Below are positions 11,223 to 22,903 of a DNA stretch of 64,000 nt, piece after piece. The position numbers and the translations under genes were made by a program. Each line of letters begins with the position of its first letter. Position 1 is the first letter of the stretch. The notes below the pieces were generated by a model that was not told where the DNA came from, did no database searches, and saw only the letters and a program-made list of their open reading frames with translations. This stretch comes from Bemisia tabaci (lineage: Eukaryota; Arthropoda; Insecta; Hemiptera; Aleyrodidae): contig NC_092802.1 of the NCBI RefSeq assembly GCF_918797505.1, positions 20,481,883 through 20,545,882 on the forward strand, written 5' to 3'.

Positions 11223-11387
11223 CAGTGGCGTGGCGTGCTTTGCGATATAGCGATTCATTGGCCATTTAAATCTATGGAAAAGGATCGATAAACAGGGTGT
11301 TCGTAGCGGACACCTTAATAATCGATTCTTTACCATAGGTTTAAATGGCATAACAATCGATAAATCGCAATTCACGCCACGCCACTG
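11223..11387. mobile_element. hAT-type MITE (CAGTGGCGTGGCGTG), copy 1, 8-bp TSD
   Basis: The ends are CAGTGGCGTGGCGTGCTTTG and its complement. A perfect 8-bp duplication GAACTTAT flanks the element. The two halves pair around GGGTGTTCG...CGGACACC. The 8-bp duplication and CAGTG-type ends place it with hAT elements. Confidence 0.9.
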
Positions 11388-11763
11388 GAACTTATGTCCT
11401 CTTGTTTTCCTCTCCATTCTCAGGGGTTGCAATTTTATCGACGTCGACATGACTCAATATTATCGAATGAGAAATTACGATTTCGTCGCGTAAAGCAAAA
11501 ACATTGCGATTTTATCGAATGATCTATCGAACATTATCGAACAAAAACTCGTGATAAATTAAGAAAAACTTCCGATTTTATGGAGATAAAATTGCGACAT
11601 GATCAAGAATTCTCGGTCAAATGTTGATGTTCAAAGCGATTTTATCGCCAAAAATCGTAAAAAACACTAAGAAATTAATAGAACAATCCCGTTGAAAAGT
11701 GCTACGTGGACTATTGGTCGAAAGGGTAGAAACAAAGTTGACTTGATGTTATCCGCAATATCA
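11388..11763. other. AT-rich DNA with scattered TTATCGA motifs
   Basis: ATTATCGA/TTTTATCG recurs many times without a regular period. No gene is supported; it may be a decayed repeat. Confidence 0.4.
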
Positions 11764-12012
11764 CACAGAGAAATGACAACAAAAAAGTTTCGTTAGTACG
11801 GGAAGTAAAATACAAAATGATCCTAGCCATCGGTGGACGATTTCAAGAGAAAAGACCGCCTCGTTTTCTTGACGAGTGGTGAATACCAAAGTCGCAATTG
11901 GACGAAAGCATTTCCCCAGTCGCTTCATTGTTTTCTGCGCTCGATTCAATGCGAACTGTATCAACATAAACACAAAATTTGTGTTGGTTCGTGTTTCACT
12001 TCCTATATTCAC
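11764..12012 (+). repeat. Family E interspersed repeat, copy 2
   Basis: Begins CACAGAGAAATGACAAC, has AAGTTTCGTTAGTACGGGAA and ends near AAATTTGTGTTGGTTCGTG. Compare 13,889-14,150 and 1,690-1,935. Confidence 0.55.
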
Positions 12013-12039
12013 CAAAAGTAACACAAGAAGCTGTCAACA

Positions 12040-12215
12040 AAGATGCTTGATTGGGTTCCTCCTGGGAGGAGACGAAGGGAACGCCCGATGAAAGGGTGTT
12101 TTAGAAGAGATGAGGGAGTGTCAACTCCCTGATGGGTTGTGGAAGGACAGAGTTTAGTGGCGGTTAGGCGTCGCAGAATGCCATAGAGCGCTGTGAAAGC
12201 GACTCTTACCTATGC
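12040..12215 (+). mobile_element. RTE-like LINE 3' fragment
   Basis: GATGCTTGATTGGGTTCCTC onward encodes the decayed LDWVPPGRRRRERP...MRECQLPDGLW segment, and the end GCGCTGTGAAAGCGACTC matches the 3' end of the LINE at 44,950-44,980. Confidence 0.75.
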
Positions 12216-12483
12216 AGGGTGTCTACTAAAACAGGCTGGTCAAAAATCAGTATTTTCACAGTACTTCTTCAGTACACTCCCAAGAAATTCAGTAACCGCC
12301 TCAACAGAAAAATTCAGTACTTTTTCAGTACCTTCGTTTGACGAAATCCGAAAATTTTTAAATGTGAATTTCTCGCTCAAATTGCGACAAAAATGATGAA
12401 AAAAATGAAAAAATTCCGGACTTCCCTACGGAATTTCCGCACTTTTTCAGTTCTTCCGGACTGCCCTCAAAAAATCAGTACTA

Positions 12484-12712
12484 CACTGGGAAAAAAAAAC
12501 ACATTGGATCTAGAGTCCAGACTCTTGAAAACATTCACAAGAAAAAATACTCTTGATTCAATCAGATTTAAGCTTAAATCAAAAGGAAATCCGCTCAAAT
12601 TAAGAAGCTGGGTTCTTGATTCAAGCTTACATCTGATTGAATCAAGAGTATTTTTTCTTGTCGATGCTTTTAAGAGTCTGGACTCTAGATCCAATGTGTT
12701 TTTTTTCCAGTG
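12484..12712. mobile_element. CACTGG MITE, copy 4, flanked by TA
   Basis: CACTGGGAAAAAAAAACACA...TTTTTTTTCCAGTG, with TA on both sides. One of the best-preserved copies; both strands give long hairpin-shadow frames. Confidence 0.9.
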
Positions 12713-12935
12713 TATTTCTGGACTTTCCGGAGATTCCGGTCTTGTACACACCCTGGTACGTAACACAATAACACAAATATTTTTATCACTGATGGGACAA
12801 AATGTTTCTTTTTATTCAGAACAACGGAAGCACTTGAGTCAGAAGAGCGAGATGGTCGTTGCAGCCGCATTACAATAACTCCAATTCCCAATCTCCTCGT
12901 TGCGGAGGCGGAGGTAGGAGAGATTCCGACGGCGC

Positions 12936-13175
12936 ACAATGGATCGAGTGAATGAGAGGAGTCGGACATGAAATTTTTGGCCAAAACTTCAAACTTTGAT
13001 GTTTAATTCGTAACATTTTAAGTTTTGAGGGGTGGTTCTGGAAGAGAATTTCACGAGGAAACCAATGGCGCCACTTTTAGAACCTCAAAGTTTTGTATGA
13101 ACGGAGTTATGAGCTTTGAAAGCTTCCAAATTTTGTCCGACCTTCCCCATGGACTCGATCCACTGTGCGGCGGCG
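12936..13175. mobile_element. CACAGTGGATCGAGT palindromic element, copy 2
   Basis: GCACAATGGATCGAGTGAAT pairs with ATGGACTCGATCCACTGTGC at the right end. Inner landmarks GACATGAAATTTTTGGC and CACGAGGAAACCAATGGC match copy 1 at 3,587-3,810. Confidence 0.7.
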
Positions 13176-13528
13176 GGCGCAGAGAAATAGAAAATAAAGC
13201 GAGTGCACTTAAAAGTCGCGCAAGTAATCAGTTAAAAAAGAGCGACTTCCTCAGTTCCTCAGGATCTGGCCGTCCGAGGGCAGGAAACTAATCCCGGACC
13301 GCGCAACTTTATTTTCTTCGAAGGGGGGAGGGGTGACCCAGCCGTAAGCGCGAAAAATTCCGAATGAAGAAATGAACGCCTGCCTAGCGCCGGTTCGGGC
13401 CGGGAGGCAGATAAGTTTTAATCTTGCATCCGATGTTGTCGTCGTAGTTCCCCGAGTGATTTTTCAAAGTGAGAGCGGGGATGGTAGAGTGCATAGTTGA
13501 AAATTGCTTCGTTTTTGGTTTTTTATTT

Positions 13529-13844
13529 CCACGCGGACAAAAAAACTTCGTGCATGGGGCCCGAAGTTGAGGTCATATGGATCTCTGAAATTTTCGGATC
13601 ACGCATCCGAAAACTTGAGGTCCAGCTGCCGAAGTTCGGGTCAAACATATGAAGTACTTCGATATATACCGAAGGGTTCGGGTCACACATCTGAAGTACT
13701 CCGGTACATACCGAAGTACTTCAGATGTCTGACCCGAAATTCGGCAGCTGGACCTCAAGTTTTTGGATGCGTGATCCGAGAACTTCAGAGATCCATATGA
13801 TCTCAACTTCAGATCCCATGCACAAAGATTTTTTTCTCCGTGCA
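13529..13844. mobile_element. Palindromic MITE rich in ACTTCGG motifs
   Basis: Left arm AACTTCGTGCATGG...GGTCATATGGATCTCTGAA pairs with the right arm. The centre holds repeated GAAGTACTTC/CGGGTCA(C)ACAT motifs that themselves form nested palindromes, such as GAAGTACTCCGGTACATACC. The termini resemble CACGGAAAAAAA ends. Non-coding. Confidence 0.75.
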
Positions 13845-13888
13845 GGACCACTCGCCCACGGATTCATCACCCACGGGATAGTTCACCC

Positions 13889-14150
13889 ACACAGAGAGAA
13901 ATTTCAATACAAAAGTTTGGTCAGTACGGGAAGTAAAGCACGAAGTGATAGCTTTCGGTTGACGATTTCGAGATAAAATGTCAGATAGTTTCCTTGGAGA
14001 AATTAAATAAAAACCGAAGGGTGAATATCATCGTCGCAAACGGAGGAACGCATTTTTCAAAACGCGCCATTGTTTTCTTCGCTAAATTCACCGCAAACTG
14101 TACCACAATCGACACAAAATTTGTGTTGAGTTGTGCTTCATTTCCTGTAG
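13889..14150 (+). repeat. Family E interspersed repeat, copy 3
   Basis: CACACAGAGAGAAATTTCAA, GTTTGGTCAGTACGGGAAGT and CACAAAATTTGTGTTGAG correspond to copy 2. Non-coding. Confidence 0.55.
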
Positions 14151-14780
14151 GATTTCCTTGCGAAAGTTGTGCTTTTTCCTTACCTACATTCCAAACAAGA
14201 AAATCATTTATTGCGTTTGAAACTTTTTTATAGCATTTTTTTTCGTTATTCCTTGAAACCGGAATTGCATGAATATATTCCTGGATCGGAACGGTAGCAT
14301 TTGGGTCTTCAAGACCGCAACCGGTTCCAAAAAATTCCTTTCGGTATGAAGCCTTGCTTAAAACGTACCGCATGGGCTGTGCAAGTCGGAGATGATCCGA
14401 GATGTCTGACAACCCTCTTTTCTCGAGATGTGCATATAATTTTCCCTCCCCCGCACTGCCTCGCCGAGGCCCATTAAATATGACAGTAGTTACACGCCGT
14501 ATTTGCACTCAATTTCTTTCATCTCCACCCCCCGCCTTTAATTTTCTTCTTCCAACAGTTTTCTTCCTTGCTCCCACCTTCGAGTTACTTTGTTGTTCGG
14601 TTCACCCTCATCAATTGCGTACGCGATGCAGTGCTATGTCAGACTTAGTGTTGGGGATATTACACCGATATTTTCAGAATATCGATATTTTTTTAAATAT
14701 GAGTCGAAAAATCGTATCGATATATTCCGCGAATATCGTATCAAAAATACAGAGGTTGGAAGCAAGCGACAGCAAGCGAA
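14151..14780. other. Intron without recognised genes
   Basis: The open frames here are hairpin or random shadows. Clusters of ATCGATA/GAATATCGAT around 14,650-14,740 form short inverted repeats. Confidence 0.4.
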
Positions 14781-14944
14781 CAGTGGCGTGGCGTGAATTG
14801 CGATATATCGATTTTTATGCATTTAAACTTATGAAAAAGGATCGATAGACAGGGTGTTCGCAGCGAACACCTTAATAATCGATTCTTTACCATAAGTTTA
14901 AATGGCATAACAATCGTTACATCGCATTTCACGCCACGCCACTG
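14781..14944. mobile_element. hAT-type MITE, copy 2, 8-bp TSD
   Basis: CAGTGGCGTGGCGTGAATTG to CACGCCACGCCACTG, flanked by a perfect CAAGCGAA duplication. Confidence 0.9.
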
Positions 14945-15840
14945 CAAGCGAAGAAATGTACATTTCTACGTCACAGCGATGACAATTCTTTAGCCCTGAT
15001 AGGTTGGTTCTCATTTCTAAGTCATGTCTAAAACTTCAGGTGGCTACTTCACCTCACCCCTACCCCTAGCCGTCCCGTGTCCTATAACGGCAGCAATTGA
15101 ACAAAAAAAAAACCTACGTTAAACTTACTGGGATACTGTGAAATGTAAATAATACTGTAATGTAATTTGTAATAAATACGTGTTGTATGTAACGAAAATG
15201 CTACCTAAAAAAAAAAAAACACGCGTATCAATATTTTGGCAGAATATTTCTCATAAGGAAAGGAAGAATCACAAATTTGCTCGTGAAATATCATTCATTA
15301 GCTTTCGACTTTTAGAATGGATGTCTGATGGAAAATTTGCAACGTTATGCATGGAGCTCCTTGGCTTTTCAGTGTGTCTGTCAAATGCTTCGAGCTTCCC
15401 GCTTGTAAACAGAAAGATCCATAAGCTAGTATCGATTGGTATGATTTGATCGATTGGTAGTAAATTGGTAGTATCGACGTTAGGAGGACACAATTTTAAC
15501 GTACCTCAAAAGACTGCGCAATCCGTTTTTGTGTGACGTCTTTGAGTTTTTCCAGTAACTGGATGGATAAGGAGTAAGGGTAGGTGAATACGAAAAACAA
15601 AAGGGCGTGGCATCCGAAAGCCGCGGGTCACGGAAACAAGTGCCCACCCTCTATCAACCATCTCAACGCAGCGTTGCCGAAATATCATAAATTGTTGATT
15701 CATCTGGTCGCTTTGAAATGAGTGCCCTTACAAAGAGAATACAGACACAGTGTGCTGAGTCCCAAGGAGATGCTTGGGACCGAACAGAAATCTCGGCGAC
15801 TCTGGGTGACGTGGGTAGTGAGGGGAGGGGAATGTTCTTC
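14945..15840. other. Intron without recognised genes
   Basis: AT-rich, with short A-runs near 15,100 and 15,210. I could not support any of the open frames as genes. Confidence 0.4.
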
Positions 15841-16119
15841 CAGAACTTTGGCAGATATCGCCTAAGGGATGATTGTTAAAATTGATAGACAAAGTGATAG
15901 ACAAAGAGGACATATTGAGTATAGAGCGATGCTATTGGTCAATTTAGGTGGTTCTCATAGACTAAGGGAGAAAATGATGGAGAACTTTGGTAGATATCGC
16001 CTAAGGGCTGATTGATAAAATTGATAGACAGAGTGATAAACAAAGAGGACATAATGAGTATAGAGCGATGCTATTGGTCAATTTGGGTGGTTCTTATAGT
16101 CTAGGGGAGAAAATTATGG
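15841..16119. repeat. 139-bp tandem repeat, two units
   Basis: AGAACTTTGG at 15,842 and 15,981 each start a unit with ATATCGCCTAAGGG, TTGATAGACA and GTATAGAGCGATGCTATTGG. The units are more than 90% alike by eye. Related to the element at 8,962-9,235. Confidence 0.7.
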
Positions 16120-16210
16120 ACCAACTAAAGAGTACCTCCTAGGTCCATTGCAACCACACGCTTCCACCGATAGGATCCCTCTATATTTTTCTTGTCTAAG
16201 CTTCATCATT

Positions 16211-16439
16211 CCCTGGAAAAAAAGATCCCTTGGATCTAGAGTCCAGATTCTTAATAATATTGACAAGAAAAATATTCTTGATTCAATCAGATTTTTCCTT
16301 GAATGGAAGAGCCGAGCCTTTTGATTTAGGCGGATTTCCATTTGATTCAAGCAAAAAGTATAATTGTTTCAAGAGTATTTTTTCTTGTCCATGTTTTTAA
16401 GATTTAGACTCTAGATCCAAGCGACTTTTTTCCCCAGTG
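16211..16439. mobile_element. CACTGG MITE, copy 5 (degenerate)
   Basis: CCCTGGAAAAAAAGATCCCTTG to CCAAGCGACTTTTTTCCCCAGTG; arms as in the other copies but with more substitutions, so probably older. Confidence 0.8.
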
Positions 16440-16840
16440 TTCAATTACAATAAGAATCAGTTTATCGTCACCCGATCAGCTGAAAGCACCAGATGTCCAC
16501 TGATGGCCATTGAATTTTGATGTAACACCGCAATCACACGCTGAATGTGGGAGCTGAATGTGGCTTGAATGTGGAAGTCATCGGCATGTGGATTCTCAGC
16601 AACCATCGGACCAATTTTGAATTTGTCTGAACTTTTCGAGTAGATTTGATACACATCTGGATTAAAATAATTCGAATTTGCTAAATTTCAGCCGTTGGGC
16701 GATGACTGTTGACTTCCACATTCAGCTGCTAAATTCAGCGTCTGATTGCGGCATAAGAAAGCTTATTACCTGACTTTTCGTTCCGATGAGCCATTTCGGT
16801 GACGATGAGACTGATTATTTTTTTTCTGTCTCTGTTGCAG

Positions 16841-16975
16841 GCTATGAATAACGGCAAAATTCCCAGCTCAGATCTCACCAATGGCGAGGCTTCGGCGGAG
16901 GAGATGACGTCATCGCAAAATTGCGACGCCAAATTCATCTCGACGCAGATCACCTCGCAACGCTCTCCAAGCTCG
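16841..16975 (+). CDS. Cph: BCL11-family gene, acidic/Ser-rich exon
   Basis: A strong pyrimidine tract and TGTTGCAG precede the exon. It is 135 bp, phase 0 at both ends, and encodes AMNNGKIPSSDLTNGEASAE through ITSQRSPSS (45 residues). No zinc finger is present; the composition (Ser, Asn, Glu) is that of a linker. The donor is GTACGA, a weak site. If the intron is retained, translation stops after three more codons (GTA CGA TAG at 16976-16984), giving an alternative short product. Continuity of frame with the exons on both sides supports its place in the same transcript. Confidence 0.75.
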
Positions 16976-17440
16976 GTACGATAGCAGACATTACTTGTGC
17001 TGTGTCATTTGTTGCGTTAAGTACACAACATGGAATAATGTTGTGTCCTTTGTAATGGGTCTGTTGCACGCAAGGGTTACAGCCTAAAGAGGAGGAGTAG
17101 CTTCAGGAAAAGCCGCTCCGAAGCCATTCATGATGGGCATAGTAAAAAAATCTAAGATACACTCTTCAGCGCGCAATTTGGGTTGATTTTTTGAATGATT
17201 TTTGAAACTTTCCACGCACGCGGACAGTTTTTTTCTCAGTTGCTGGTAACCAAGGTTGTCTAGCGCGAGATGCAATGAAATCAAATCTAAATAAACATTC
17301 AACCTCCATTTGAACAACTTCTAAACGGAACTGTAGACGAGTGGGAAAGATGGATTGTGCTCTACAAAGCTGCACAGGAAATAATGTATAAGTGGGCGTG
17401 ATTCCCTATGGAATCGGAAAGCGGGATTTTACATTCTACC
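16976..17440. other. Start of the 14.1-kb last intron, no gene seen
   Basis: Between the donor at 16,976 and the hAT-like element at 17,440 I see no conserved coding sequence. Confidence 0.4.
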
Positions 17441-17976
17441 AGACGTAACTTTGGCGCAATGCGTGAAGTATTCCTACAGTCTTGTAGGCGATATACTTTT
17501 CACGCCGACCGCTGCTGAACGCACTGTCTTTGACGCAATGTGTGAAGTACTCATACAATCTTGTAGGCGCTGTGCGTTCCACGCCGACCGCTGTTAACCG
17601 CACTGCGTTTGACGCAATGCGTGAAGTATGTATGCAGTCTGGTAGGCACTAATATGTGTTACATGCCGACCGCCGCTACGAGGGCTTTTCCTTTTCATCT
17701 CAAGTCCTCGTCGTTGCGCTTTGCTCCATGCCGTTCCAGGCAAAATTGCGTGTTTGATTTATTTCTGAACTCGACTAATTAAAGGTGCTGTCTCTTGTAT
17801 CACTGAAATACGACAAAATTGGAAATAACTATACTCTTAGGAAATGAGAGAATTTCGTCGCCCTTTCCTGTTTGCTATTTTTTACTGAATCCGGTTTTTT
17901 TATACCTACATTTAAAAAATAGTAAAATATGCCACCATGGGCCGCGGCACATGTGGCCACCCCTAAATCCGGCCCT
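17440..17976 (+). mobile_element. hAT-like non-autonomous element (CAGGGCCGG end), copy 2
   Basis: Three tandem units of about 90-95 bp (GCGCAATGCGTGAAGTATTC...TTGTAGGCG...CACGCCGACCGCTGCT) are followed by a unique part and the terminal TAAATCCGGCCCTG. Orientation is opposite to copy 1. Non-coding. Confidence 0.65.
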
Positions 17977-18132
17977 GTCCATTTGTCAAATCTCTCGCGA
18001 TGGCTTTCTCCACATTTTTTGGCTCTGTATAAACTAAACTTGTGAATTGATGGACATCATACATAATGAAAATGTGTAACGGTGCGCGTACCTGTTCAAG
18101 CAAACTTGATACCCGGTCACTAAAAAGAGCCT

Positions 18133-18372
18133 CACTGAAAAAAAAAAAAAAAAAAAAACACACATTGGATCTAGAGTCCAGACTCTTGAAAACATCGACA
18201 AGAAAAAATACTCTTGATTCAATCAGATTTAAGCTTAAATTAAGAACCAAGCCTCTTAATTTGAGCGGATTTCCTTTTGATTTAAGCTTAAATCTGATTG
18301 AATCAAGAGTCCGTTTTTTTGTCAATGTTTTCAAGAGTCTGGACTCTAGATCCAATGTGTTTTTTTTCCAGA
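18133..18372. mobile_element. CACTGG MITE, copy 6
   Basis: CACTGA with an expanded A-run, then CACACATTGGATCTAGAGTC, and the complementary right arm ending TTTTTTTTCCAG. Both strands contain hairpin-shadow frames. Confidence 0.85.
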
Positions 18373-18654
18373 GCTGCTTGCGAATTTGAAAACAGCGTGT
18401 TATGAACTACATAGATTGAACGCTCAAGAGTGCATTTTAGACTTCTTTGCTGTGCTCATCGTGATTTTTTCTGTGCGATTCTTCCACATATGAAAGTCTA
18501 CTCACTTTGTGGCCCTCCTGACACAAGGACGTAAGTACACTTGACGACGAACTAAATCGTCCATAAAAAACAATTCTTTCTCGGGCTCGGCTCCAAATGT
18601 AGTTACACCCTCTTATCAGCGAAGCGTCGATATCTTGCATGCTGCGGGTCCACT

Positions 18655-20147
18655 ATGTTGTGTCCATTGTACGTATTTAGAAGTATTTTTATTTAAGTAA
18701 TTATTTGTTGTATTTATTATATACGTATTTGAAGGTAACCCGGTAATCGGAAAGCTGAATGAAAAACAGGTGATTCTTATCACTGATGAAGCGCACTCTT
18801 ATGTGGGTAAATGTTGTAACTTTAGAGAGTTGCGACATACGTTTTCCCTTTACAAGCACGCTCATTTAGTATTTATTTAGAGGTAAAGTTATTGAATTAA
18901 TTTATTTTTTATATTTATTAGATACATATTCAGGGGTACCGCAGTAATAATTGGAGAGCTGGTCGAAAAACAGGTGATTCTTATTATCGATGAAACTCAC
19001 TCTTATCTGAGTAAATGTAGTAATTTCAGAGATCTGCGACAAACGTTTTTCCCTTCACGAGCACCCTCATCTGGTAAAAAACCATGCTTTTGGTTGTCGA
19101 CGACTATATTTTAGCTATCGTTGGTCCATGTTTCTCCGATCACAGCAGGAATAATGCTGAAATGCTACAGCGCGAATGACACTAAGGAAAGTTCAAGAAG
19201 TGACGTTACGCCCTTTTGTCAGCGAAGCATCAATATCTTGCATGCAACAGGTCCATTATGTTGTGTCCATTGTATTTATTTAAAAGTATTTATATTTAAG
19301 TAATGTATTTGTTGTATTTATTATGTACGTATTAAATAAGGGTACCGTGCGGTAATCGGAAAGCTGAATGAAAAACAGGTGATTCTTCTTATTGATGAAA
19401 CGCATTTTTATCTGTGTTGAAGTAACTTTAAAGAGCTGCGACAAATGTTTTCCCTTCACAAGCACGCTCATCTAGTAAAAACCATACCCTTGGTAGCGCC
19501 CGACGGCTATATTTTAGCTGTCCTTGGTCCATATTTCTCCGATCACAGCATCAATAATGCTGAAATGCTACGATGTGAATGACACAAATGAAAGTTAAAG
19601 AGTCCGGCTCGGAGACGGAGGTATAATATTCGTCGATAGGGGTTTCTCGGATGTTTTGCAATCACCTTTATAGGCAGAAATCCAAAATCTTGCGTGAACA
19701 GGAAGCTGTACTACATATCGAATCGGAACCCGTGCTAGTACGATACCCGATTCCTGTAAACAGAAGGACTTCAGAGCCGCCACCCGAAAGTACAATCCCC
19801 AAACAGAAGATGGCAAATTAGGAGTTAGGAGTTTGCTGGTAAATACCGCATCTCCTCTTCCAAATCCAGAGCAATTTACAACTTCAGAAGCCAACGAAAA
19901 TCGTATTGTTACGACTATGAGATGGATCGTTGAATCCCGCAAAGGTCACTTCCGATCCTTGTTCAAATCTTTCGCTGATATGATCATAATGCGACACGTC
20001 GCTCATTTTAGTCAGTTTTACAACATAGCAGGTGTCATGATAAATCGTTACCATCGTCCAATTCACATCCAGGAAGCTGATTCTGCACTGAGAACAATTC
20101 AGCGTTCACTGAAACTCACACCTTCGGCGAGGAGGAAGATCAAATAA
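18655..20147 (+). pseudogene. DDE transposase relic with triplicated catalytic segment
   Basis: Decayed DDE_Tnp_4-like transposase. The segment KLNEKQVILITDEAHSYV..FRELRHTFSL occurs at about 18,743-18,870, as a diverged form at 18,952-19,080 (VEKQVILIIDETHSYL) and again at 19,352-19,600, where it continues into DGYILAVLGPYFSDHSINNA. The ITD/IID before H-Y would be the first catalytic Asp. The C-terminal end, 19,875-20,147, encodes TSEANENRIVTTMRWIVES, GHFRSLFKSF and FYNIAGVMINRYH, characteristic of this family. Stops and frameshifts occur between the pieces. The flanking TATGTTGTGTCCATTGTA motif recurs with the copies, showing that a larger unit was duplicated. Non-functional. Confidence 0.65.
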
Positions 20148-20816
20148 ATTATACATTTTCTGTTGAAGAAAGTCTCGTAATACATCAATTTGAAATTCGG
20201 GAAAGTATTAAAAAGTTGCTTGGAAATTCAGTTCATATATTGGGAAACATGCGGATTCGAGGTTATCGAGTCATGACTATGCCCAGTGACGGGCGGTTAC
20301 TTAATCACGCATAAAACGCCTGCAAAAATACGGGATACAACTCGCCGTGCGAGCGTTCGCGGAACGAAGCTTGAGGCTTCCTGTTCCCGTCGTCTGTCTG
20401 GACGCAGACCGCTTCCGTGTTCCCGAAATGGCACTTCACAAGTTTTTCAAATTTGATGAGAGTTATGAAGTCATCGAGTCGATTTGAGAACGTGAAACCA
20501 AAGGAAAGCCGTAGATGCCGACAAACTCAAAAGAAAATTTGAAAACTTTAAAGTTTCTCTCATATGCTGTTATGGGTTGCTTCTTCATTGGTGCCACCGG
20601 CAAAAGGTACCTACAATGGTGTTGCAAGAATGCAAGAAGTGAATTCGCGGGACGAAGCTTCGCTTTTGGCCAGTTGGGATATACGAAGGAAAACTATGAA
20701 AGAGCATATCAAGTTTTCAGAGTGCGAAGAGGAGTATGCGCACGTCAGATGCATGCGGTTCCAAAAAAAAATTTAAAAAAAAATAACGGGTGTGATATCA
20801 AACGCATCGGCACGCT
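20148..20816. other. Transposon-like DNA, no gene assigned
   Basis: It follows the DDE relic. A Cys-containing frame at 20,515-20,816 might be a further fragment of the same or another element, but I could not assign it. Confidence 0.3.
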
Positions 20817-21043
20817 CACTGGAAAAAAACACATTGGATCTGGAGTCCAGACTCTTGAAAACATTGACAAGAAGAAATACTCTTGATTTAATCGAATTTT
20901 TGCTTGAATCAAAACAAAATCCGCTTAAATTAAGAGGCTTGGTTCTTGATTTAAGCTAGATTCTGATTGAATCAAGAGTACTTTTTCTTGCCGATGTTTT
21001 TAAGAGTCTGGACTCTAGATCTAATGTGTTTTTTTTTCCAGTG
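20817..21043. mobile_element. CACTGG MITE, copy 7, flanked by CT
   Basis: CACTGGAAAAAAACACATTG to TTTTTTTTTCCAGTG, with dinucleotide CT on both sides. Confidence 0.88.
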
Positions 21044-21602
21044 CTTCATAGAGGGGAAGCCCAGAAATACCTCCATTGCAAGCATCCTGAAAACAAAGTC
21101 TTGATAGCAAATTACAGGATATTTTTTACAGTGAAAGGAAGAGCTTAAGCATAGGTCCTTAGTATCAAAACTGCTAATTTTTGTGTGTACTTTATCACAT
21201 TATACGCTGAGGTGCTCCTCGAAGAAAATTTGACGAGAAAATCGACGAGGTTTCAAAGTTTTCCCATCGATTCGCTCCACTGTGCGCCAGCGGGTGATGA
21301 ATGTCGTCCGCTCGCGGCCCCGAACTCCCTCTCGGAAAACAACGTAAGTGCCTCGAGGATTACATAGCACTTACGCGCTTTTTCGAACGATCCGTTCGAT
21401 TAAATTACAAACACCACTTGGACAGTGACGAAGAGAGTATCCGGCGGCGGGTGAGTTATTTTTCCCGTTGGCTGCGCTCTCGAGGAACAAGTTCGTAGTT
21501 CGCGATTGAAGAATCGCGCAAACTTTTCGCGGTTCATTTTTGACGTCGAGATTGTCTGCGTTTTTCCTGCGTGTTCGTCTCCGGGAAAAGAGGACTAGCA
21601 TA

Positions 21603-21856
21603 CTGCCGTGCTAAGGAAGAACACCGTATGAGCCTTCAAGGCGTTGCCAAATTTCCTCCAACAAAAGCCGCATTTATTGGGAAAATTGTGAATATAGTTT
21701 TCCCAACTTTTCAGACAATTTTGTCCGCAATTTAATCTGACATGTTTGAAAATTTTAAGGAAAAATATGCATGAATGTTATCAAAAATACATGTTTTATC
21801 GTAGGAAATTTGGCAACTCTCGAATGTTCATGCGGCGTTTTTCCTTAGCACGGCAG
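21603..21856. mobile_element. CTGCCGTGC MITE, copy 2, TSD CATA
   Basis: Termini CTGCCGTGCTAAGG and CCTTAGCACGGCAG with perfect 4-bp CATA duplications (21,599-21,602 and 21,857-21,860). 254 bp, non-coding. Confidence 0.87.
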
Positions 21857-22254
21857 CATAGGAAAATGGAAGAAAGTTCAGAGGGTGCGGCGAACCCCGC
21901 TCCACAGCAACAAGTGTCATCTAAAAGAGGGGAGGATGGCACTGCAACCCCTCCCCCTCCTCCCCCTTAACCGCAAAGATGAAAGAGATTCTGCTGTAAA
22001 ACAAAAATATTGAAGCCTCTTACTTTGTAAATGTGGCAAAGTTACAGGAATGCATGGTGAGATTCCACAAATGCATCCTATGCAGTTGGATAAGATGCTA
22101 AAAACTCACCAAGTTCAGAGAGTCAATTATAAATCTTAAGTGGAGAAAACCTAACCAAGGTCACCCTCCAATCATGGAAAGATGCGGACAACTTCATGAT
22201 TAGCCATTCCTTGGACAGGGGCAATGGAGATGTTGCATGTGTGAGGAAATAGTT

Positions 22255-22480
22255 CAGTATATGGAACGTTCCCGAACATAACCTATATCCCCACCCACCT
22301 GACGCACATTCGGGACAAGGGAGAGGGTCCCGGGTGGGTGCACACTAATTTTACGACGAAATAATGAAGAAAATTAGCGGTCCACAAGATGAACCTCTTA
22401 GGCAGTTCAGTAAATGGACCGTTAATGCAAAGACGGAGATGGCGAAGAAAACAATGAGCGGTCCACGTACTGAACCGCCA
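22255..22480. repeat. Family K repeat, copy 1
   Basis: Contains CCTGACGCACATTCGGG and TTCAGTAAATGGACCG, seen in inverted order at 29,500-29,760. Probably a non-autonomous DNA element. Confidence 0.5.
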
Positions 22481-22903
22481 TAGGAGTACATATCTGCCGT
22501 GATAGCGAGGAGAGCCATAAGTGCAAAATTTTCGAAATCGAGTTTTCTTCAAAATTCGTCTAAACTCTTTTAGATGAAATTACTGAGACAGCTAAAACAG
22601 CAAAATTCATCCTAATTTAATGAAAACGAGACGTATGTAAAAGCCGTAAGTGCACAAAAAATGACACAGTCTTTTTTTCAAGACAGCCGTAGATGCATGA
22701 GAGCCAATGAGAACAGTGCTTTCCAGTAAAGTGCCGCCCTCTTCTGCCAATTTCTAACCTGAAAATGTGTTTGTTGTGCGTCCAAAACGCAACCACGAAA
22801 GCATGCAGAAGATAGATCACTTACGGCTGTCTTGCCTAACAATAACCTAGCATGAAAATGAAAAATACCCTTTATATGTAATGGAAATAAAATCAGTCGA
22901 TTT
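22481..22903. other. Intron DNA, nothing recognised
   Basis: GCCGTAAGTGCA-like motifs recur three times between 22,510 and 22,830; otherwise featureless. Confidence 0.35.

Noticed and set aside
13981..14508. Minus-strand 175-residue frame
   Set aside because: Covers a family E repeat and adjoining DNA; composition is not coding-like and no motif is recognised.
20515..20886. Cys-containing frame that could be a SWIM-like finger of a transposase
   Set aside because: Spacing of Cys and His does not fit and the frame runs into a MITE; not assignable.
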